A stretch of DNA of 5,228 bases, taken from Chloroflexota bacterium (GTDB taxonomy: Bacteria; Cyanobacteriota; Vampirovibrionia; Obscuribacterales; Obscuribacteraceae). The stretch covers positions 1-5,228 of the forward strand of contig SBAT01000269.1 in NCBI GenBank assembly GCA_005240105.1. Direction: 5' to 3'. Below, one piece after another: positions 3,997-5,228 of the stretch. The position numbers and the translations under genes are program-made. Below the pieces are notes generated by a model that did no database searches, was not told the DNA's origin, and was given only the letters and a program-made list of their open reading frames with translations. Within the stretch, counting starts at the first letter, position 1, and every line of letters starts with the position of its first letter.

Positions 3997-5228
3997 TTAG
4001 GCAGAGTAAGTCCTGCGCTCTGGGCAGACTTCTTCCAAAATTGACTGCACCTGCTTGAGCACTCCGCCAAGTCCCTGACGTTTGATGGCCGAGACGATTA
4101 TTGGATTAGGTACTTGTACTGCTAGCCAGTCCAAATCCTCTTGGCGGACAATGTCCGCTTTGTTGAGGATGGTAATCATTGGTTTGTCGATGGCATTCAA
4201 TTCGCTTAGAACATCATAGACGGCATTTATTTGCTCCAAGACGTTTGGATGGGAGGCATCAACAACATGCATAACCACATCGGCCATGGATACTTCTTCC
4301 AGTGTTGATTTGAAAGCAGCGATTAAGTCGGTGGGCAATTTTTTGATGAATCCTACCGTGTCTGTCATTAAGACTGGACTGTTGTCCGGCAACACTGTGC
4401 GTCTTGTAGCAGGGTCCAGTGTGGCAAATAGCTTGTTCTCGACAAGCACTTCCGCTTTTGTCAGTGCATTTAGGAGAGTCGATTTGCCGGAATTTGTATA
4501 TCCAGTCAAGGCGACCGTCGGTAGATGCTCATCTATGCGTTTGCGCCTTTGTGTTTCCCTGTAGGTGTGAATGTTTACCGTCTGCTTTTGCAAAAGGGTG
4601 ATGCGCTCGCGGATGCGACGTCTGTCCACTTCCAGCTTTGTTTCTCCAGGGCCTCTGGTGCCAATTCCGCCGCCCAGTCTGCTCAGTGTCAGACCTTTCC
4701 CGATAAGTCTTGGAAATAAGTAACTGAGTTGAGCTAATTCAACTTGCAACTTACCTTCTCTGGTAAGTGCTCGTTGAGCAAAAATATCGAGAATTAGTTC
4801 TGTGCGGTCGATTACCTTGACGCCGACTACGTCCTCTAAATTGCGCTGCTGATTTGGCGTTAGTTCGTCATCGATTATGACTAAATTGGCTCCCATCTCT
4901 TGCACGATAAGGGCCAATTCTTGCACTTTCCCGGAGCCGAAAAAGTATTTTGGATCAGGTGTAATGCGGCTTTGGGTGAGTCGTCCACAGACTGTTGCAC
5001 CAGCTGAACGGGCGAGTTGTGAAAGTTCATCCAGCTCATCTTCAACCATCCAAGCATCAGTGTCGGCCGTAATTACACCGGCTAGAACTGCACGTTCTTC
5101 ACCTTCGCCAAGCTTCAATTTTGGAGCTAGTTTGCGAAACTCGTCTTCTAGGGAAGCTATAAGTTCAGCAAAGTCCTCTTTCTCGGCAATCCGTACAGTT
5201 GACGGCTCCAAAAGCTTCCAGAGTTCAC
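3997..5228 (-). CDS. hflX: Ribosome-associated GTPase HflX, start probably outside the window
   Basis: HflX is a cytoplasmic GTPase that binds the 50S subunit and splits stalled or hibernating ribosomes, mainly under heat or antibiotic stress. Counting from the first in-frame start, a TTG at 5211, there are 404 residues. The N-terminal HflX domain spans about 41-135 (AVLAGVIT; TPDPKYFFGSGKVQEL; DDELTPNQQRNLED), followed by VIDRTELILDIFAQRA and the glycine-rich GGGIGTRGPGETKLE at 180-194. A charged helical linker reaches 230. The G domain then shows G1 GYTNSGKS (237-244), G2 near ATLDP (263-267), G3 DTVG (284-287), G4 NKAD (350-353) and G5 SAI (374-376). It ends soon after the G domain without the extra C-terminal domain of the E. 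coli protein, as in many relatives. The frame stays open to the edge past the TTG (E-L-W-K-L before it) and no well-spaced ribosome site precedes the TTG, so the start is likely further upstream. The gene converges on ctpA and is functionally unrelated to it. Confidence 0.94.
   Translation of the reverse strand, partial: ELWKLLEPSTVRIAEKEDFAELIASLEDEFRKLAPKLKLGEGEERAVLAGVITADTDAWMVEDELDELSQLARSAGATVCGRLTQSRITPDPKYFFGSGKVQELALIVQEMGANLVIIDDELTPNQQRNLEDVVGVKVIDRTELILDIFAQRALTREGKLQVELAQLSYLFPRLIGKGLTLSRLGGGIGTRGPGETKLEVDRRRIRERITLLQKQTVNIHTYRETQRRKRIDEHLPTVALTGYTNSGKSTLLNALTKAEVLVENKLFATLDPATRRTVLPDNSPVLMTDTVGFIKKLPTDLIAAFKSTLEEVSMADVVMHVVDASHPNVLEQINAVYDVLSELNAIDKPMITILNKADIVRQEDLDWLAVQVPNPIIVSAIKRQGLGGVLKQVQSILEEVCPERRTYSA

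Noticed and set aside
1..5228. CRISPR array, transposase, integrase or phage genes
   Set aside because: No regularly spaced repeats and no mobile-element protein motifs were seen in any frame, despite the duplication scar at 2481-2530.

Overview
The window carries five protein-coding genes of housekeeping or envelope-maintenance type. Two are cut by the window edges: ubiD at the left, and probably hflX at the right. Base composition looks close to even GC by eye. A lipoprotein signal on the SPFH protein, a secreted CtpA-type protease and a UbiD decarboxylase suggest a diderm bacterium with a quinone or aromatic-acid pathway. The sequence alone does not fix the taxon. An uncultivated lineage, for example one near the non-photosynthetic relatives of cyanobacteria, is only a guess.

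Layout from left to right: (1) the 3' three quarters of a ubiD-family gene (+), with an unusually long insert in an otherwise conserved protein. (2) After 70 bp, a prohibitin/SPFH-family lipoprotein gene (+), preceded by a weak -10 box and a GC-rich hairpin. (3) Converging on it with only 3 bp between the stop codons, a 107-residue gene (-) encoding one membrane segment plus a coiled coil, PspB-like in architecture. (4) A 252-bp spacer holding the divergent promoter region of that small gene and a 50-bp relic of the 3' end of ubiD. (5) ctpA (+), an S41 carboxyl-terminal processing protease with a signal peptide and an intact Ser/Lys/Gln active site. (6) A 124-bp convergent spacer with a long hairpin, the likely ctpA terminator. 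(7) hflX (-), a ribosome-associated GTPase with all G motifs present.

The most unusual signal is the ubiD relic at 2481-2530. It matches the ubiD 3' end at 47 of 50 positions once an 87-bp in-frame deletion is allowed. All three differences are synonymous, counting the stop-codon change as synonymous. It lies in direct orientation, so the SPFH lipoprotein gene and the small coiled-coil gene are bracketed by two copies of the ubiD 3' end. This looks like a scar from insertion or allelic recombination that placed a two-gene envelope module between ubiD and ctpA. The SPFH, PspB-like and CtpA proteins would all act at or near the membrane in protein quality control, but that functional link is inference. 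UbiD and HflX do unrelated jobs.
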